NCBI RefSeq assembly: GCF_000813965.1
Contig: NZ_JWLI01000005.1
Location: 340,287-404,286 of the forward strand
DNA from: Leisingera sp. ANG-M7
GTDB lineage: Bacteria > Pseudomonadota > Alphaproteobacteria > Rhodobacterales > Rhodobacteraceae
Direction: 5' to 3'
Length of the DNA: 64,000 bases
The translations under genes were made by a program, and so were the position numbers. Every line of letters starts with the position of its first letter. Within the stretch, counting starts at the first letter, position 1. Of the stretch, positions 61,643-64,000 are shown in pieces. The notes under the pieces were generated by a model. The model had not been told where the DNA came from. It saw only the letters and a list, made by a program, of their open reading frames with translations, and searched no databases.

Positions 61643-63097
61643 ATGAGACAGCTAGAGGCCGAATGGCTGAACTACATTGATGGCGCCTGGGTGCCGGGCG
61701 GGGCAGGGTGGATCGACGTTACCAACCCGGCCAATGGCGAGTTGCTGGCCCGGCACGCGCTCGCCGATGCCGCGGACGTGGACCGTGCCGTGCAGGCGGC
61801 CCGCCGTGTGCATCTGTCCGGCGAGCTTTCAGCGCTGCGCCCGATTGCACGCGGCCGCATGGTGCAGGCAATGGGCCGCTACCTGTTGGACAACGTCAAC
61901 GAGATCGCCCGCGTCCTGACCCTGGAACAGGGTAAGCCGCTGTGGGAAGCCCGGATCGAGATTGAGGGCGCCGCCCTCTATTTCGAATACTACGGCAATC
62001 AGGCCAGCACCGTCGAAGGCCGCTCGATCCCGCTGGGCGGCGGCTATTTCGACTGGACCGAAAATGAGCCGATGGGCGTATCCGCCCAGATCATCCCCTG
62101 GAACTATCCGGTGGAGATGACCGCGCGTTCTTTGTCCGCAGCGCTGGCCACCGGCAACGCCTGCGTGATCAAGACGCCGGAGCTTACCCCGCTCACTAAT
62201 GCCTGGCTCGCCCGCGCGGCTGAGGCCGCCGGTTTTCCGGCCGGTGCAGTCAACGTGCTCTGCGGCTATGGCCACGAAGCCGGCGCGGCGCTGGCGGGCC
62301 ATCCGCAGGTCAATCAGATTGTCTTTACCGGCTCGGTGCCCACCGGCATCCGCATCGCCACCGCGGCAGCGCAGAACGTGGTGCCTTGCGTGCTGGAGCT
62401 TGGCGGTAAATCCGCCGCCATCGTGCATGAGGACGCCGACCTCGACGCAATTGAGAACGACATCCGCTGGGGTATCTACTTCAACGCAGGCCAGGTCTGC
62501 AGCGCGATGAGCCGCGTCATCGTGCACGACAGCCGCCACGATGAGCTGGTCGAGCGTGCAGTGAGTGTGGCCGAAAGCCTGAGCGTGGGCGCGGGCATCG
62601 ACCGGCCTGAGTTCGGCGCCAATATGGGCGCCATGGTCTCTATGCCGCAGCGCGACCGGGCGCTGGGCATCGTCCAGCAGGCCCAAGCCGATGGCGCAAC
62701 CATTGCAACAGGCGGCAGCCCCATCGGCAATGCAGGCGCTTTCCTGGCGCCAACCGTTGTCTCGGGCATTACGCCGTCGGACAGCATCGCCAGCGAGGAG
62801 ATCTTCGGACCCGTACTCTCGGTCCTCAAGTTCCGGTCCGATGCCGAGGCGGTCGAGATTGCCAACAGCACCGAATACGGGCTGGTCGGCGGCGTCTTCA
62901 CCCGGGATCTGGATCGCGCCACCCGCTGCGCCCGCCAGATCCGTGCGGGCCAGGTCTTTGTGAACGAATGGTACGCAGGCGGCGTCGAAACCCCCTTCGG
63001 CGGCTACGGCAAATCCGGCTATGGCCGCGAAAAGGGCCGCGAGGCGCTGTGGAACTACGTTCAGACCAAGAATATTGCCATGAAACTGAGAGGCTAA
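61643..63097 (+). CDS. Aldehyde dehydrogenase, betaine-aldehyde-dehydrogenase-like
   Basis: A 484-residue ALDH with the NAD segment WNYPVEMTARSL, the general-base region VLELGGKSAAIV and the catalytic Cys in NAGQVCSAMSRVIVH. It oxidises an aldehyde to an acid with NAD(P). In this cluster it may handle a betaine aldehyde-type or semialdehyde intermediate. 6 bases after the Rieske gene. Confidence 0.9.
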   Translation: MRQLEAEWLNYIDGAWVPGGAGWIDVTNPANGELLARHALADAADVDRAVQAARRVHLSGELSALRPIARGRMVQAMGRYLLDNVNEIARVLTLEQGKPLWEARIEIEGAALYFEYYGNQASTVEGRSIPLGGGYFDWTENEPMGVSAQIIPWNYPVEMTARSLSAALATGNACVIKTPELTPLTNAWLARAAEAAGFPAGAVNVLCGYGHEAGAALAGHPQVNQIVFTGSVPTGIRIATAAAQNVVPCVLELGGKSAAIVHEDADLDAIENDIRWGIYFNAGQVCSAMSRVIVHDSRHDELVERAVSVAESLSVGAGIDRPEFGANMGAMVSMPQRDRALGIVQQAQADGATIATGGSPIGNAGAFLAPTVVSGITPSDSIASEEIFGPVLSVLKFRSDAEAVEIANSTEYGLVGGVFTRDLDRATRCARQIRAGQVFVNEWYAGGVETPFGGYGKSGYGREKGREALWNYVQTKNIAMKLRG

Positions 63098-63098
63098 G

Positions 63099-63482
63099 AT
63101 GAGCGCATTTGACGAAGACCTGTTCCTGAAAGGCATGGAGCAGCGCAAGGCAACGCTTGGCGCCGGGTATGTCGAAAAGAACCTCGCCGCTGCTGATGAC
63201 TTCACCCGGCCTTTCCAGGAAGCGATGACCGCCTGGTGCTGGGGCTTCGGCTGGGGCGACGATGTGATCGACGCCAAGACCCGCTCGATGATGAATCTCT
63301 CGATGATCGGCGCGCTGGGTAAGATGCATGAATGGGAACTGCACTGCCGCGGCGCCATCAACAACGGCGTTACTAAGGAGGAAATCCGCGCGATCATCCA
63401 TGTGATCGGCATCTACTGCGGTGTGCCTCAGGCCTTGGAATGTTTCCGTGCCGCCCGCAAGGTTCTGGAAGAGCAGGGCTGA
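63099..63482 (+). CDS. Carboxymuconolactone-decarboxylase-family protein
   Basis: A 127-residue CMD/AhpD-fold protein with the typical EWELHCRGAINNGVTKEEIRAII segment. It lacks the CxxC of AhpD peroxidase. Many such proteins are accessory to catabolic operons, with unknown exact function. GAGAGG precedes its ATG, two bases after the ALDH stop. Confidence 0.85.
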   Translation: MSAFDEDLFLKGMEQRKATLGAGYVEKNLAAADDFTRPFQEAMTAWCWGFGWGDDVIDAKTRSMMNLSMIGALGKMHEWELHCRGAINNGVTKEEIRAIIHVIGIYCGVPQALECFRAARKVLEEQG

Positions 63483-63504
63483 CAAGCCGGTTTGAAATCG
63501 TTTG

Positions 63505-63532
63505 AAAAGCGGCCCCTATGGGCCGCTTTTCT
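63505..63532 (+). terminator. Strong terminator of the Rieske-ALDH-CMD operon
   Basis: AAAAGCGGCCC (63505-63515) pairs with GGGCCGCTTTT (63520-63530) around CTAT. Confidence 0.85.
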
Positions 63533-64000
63533 ATACTTGGGGTGACCTAGCTACTGCTCATTCCGTTGACGCATTGTTAACGCATTAGGTTTCGCAGCGA
63601 CCCCCCTTTTCCATTACGCACTGTGCCGACTTGGAGGGGGGCTGCCTCTTTAGGTTCCGGTCAATTTTGCCGGGATATTTCGGTCAGAAGACTGGCGGAA
63701 CGGTTTTTTGCCCGGGCAGGGGGCTTTGTTTGCTGGGATTCCCGATCTGAGTTCCTTGATTCCTGCGCCTGGTTCTGTGGATATATGATGCGAGTCTGTG
63801 GGTAAGTGGGGCGGAGTGCTGATTTGAGGGCGCTGGTTTGGGTTTGCGGTGTTTTCGGTTGCTGGAAGCGGGTCAGTTTTGCTGACTTTATTGCGGGTTA
63901 AGTTGTTGATATTGTTTGATTTGTGATTTTTCTTTTTGGAAAGTTCTGTTTTTTGCGTTTTTTGGGTTGCGGGTGTTCTGGGGTATCCGTAAAAGCCCCC
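63533..64000. other. AT-rich, strand-asymmetric (G+T-rich) tail without a gene
   Basis: No coding frame I can support. From about 63,790 the + strand is dominated by G and T with few A or C, and clearly poorer in G+C than the rest of the window. A small palindrome GTCAG/CTGAC occurs near 63873-63887. It could be a leader, an element edge or a diverged region whose partner gene lies beyond the window. Confidence 0.6.

Noticed and set aside
63623..63805. 60-codon frame in the final gap
   Set aside because: Cys/Arg-rich random-looking translation, no ribosome-binding site, and the frame lies in compositionally odd sequence.

Overview
The window is a GC-rich, gene-dense stretch that looks like a chromosome segment of a marine Roseobacter-group alphaproteobacterium (Rhodobacteraceae; Leisingera, Phaeobacter or Ruegeria-like). 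The evidence is the content: crotonyl-CoA carboxylase/reductase next to a LuxR/LuxI pair, a paaABCDE cluster, phosphonate uptake, TRAP transport, a DddQ-type DMSP lyase cupin, and demethylating FAD and Rieske enzymes. I saw no rRNA, tRNA, CRISPR array or insertion sequence. Species-level assignment is inference.

Layout. 1-5.3 kb: 3' part of ccr, luxR, luxI (acyl-homoserine-lactone quorum sensing), a RecD-like helicase and an SDR oxidoreductase. 5.5-8.2 kb (minus): a TIGR02186 protein with two tandem TauE/SafE exporters. 8.4-13.4 kb (minus): a nucleoside/BMP-type ABC importer with a SnoaL-like gene inside it. 13.5-18.0 kb (minus): housekeeping genes (rimI, tsaB, a NifU-type scaffold, a DsbA-fold isomerase, a universal stress protein, a class IV aminotransferase, a VOC protein). 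18.2-24.0 kb (minus): phenylacetyl-CoA epoxidase operon (thiolase, paaABCDE, plus a sixth PF05138 protein). 24.2-31.5 kb: a sulfatase-like hydrolase, a GNAT enzyme, a class III aminotransferase with its IclR regulator, and a fused enoyl-CoA hydratase/3-hydroxyacyl-CoA dehydrogenase. 31.7-37.4 kb: rpe and, divergently, phnCDE1E2 plus a hexapeptide-repeat protein. 37.6-41.5 kb: apbC/mrp, gap, a LacI-type regulator and a small ORF.

41.5-50.7 kb holds a minus-strand operon (amidohydrolase, TRAP DctQMP, glutamine-synthetase-like ligase, aldehyde dehydrogenase, iron alcohol dehydrogenase) with a divergent RpiR regulator. Together these could import an amino alcohol, gamma-glutamylate it, oxidise it to the acid and release the amino acid. 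51.6-63.5 kb holds a second catabolic block: a class III aminotransferase, two mandelate-racemase-family enzymes flanking a DddQ-like cupin, a zinc-type dehydrogenase, a dimethylglycine-dehydrogenase-like enzyme, and a divergent RpiR-Rieske-ALDH-CMD operon. It looks built for methylated onium osmolytes (betaines, possibly DMSP).

The most interesting points are the predicted gamma-glutamyl amino-alcohol pathway, the onium-compound cluster with its embedded dddQ-like gene, the stacked alternative hairpins in the TRAP operon, two families of dispersed intergenic hairpin repeats, and the atypical CGSSR active-site motif of the sulfatase-like protein. Functional assignments rest on motif reading and context; no database search was run.
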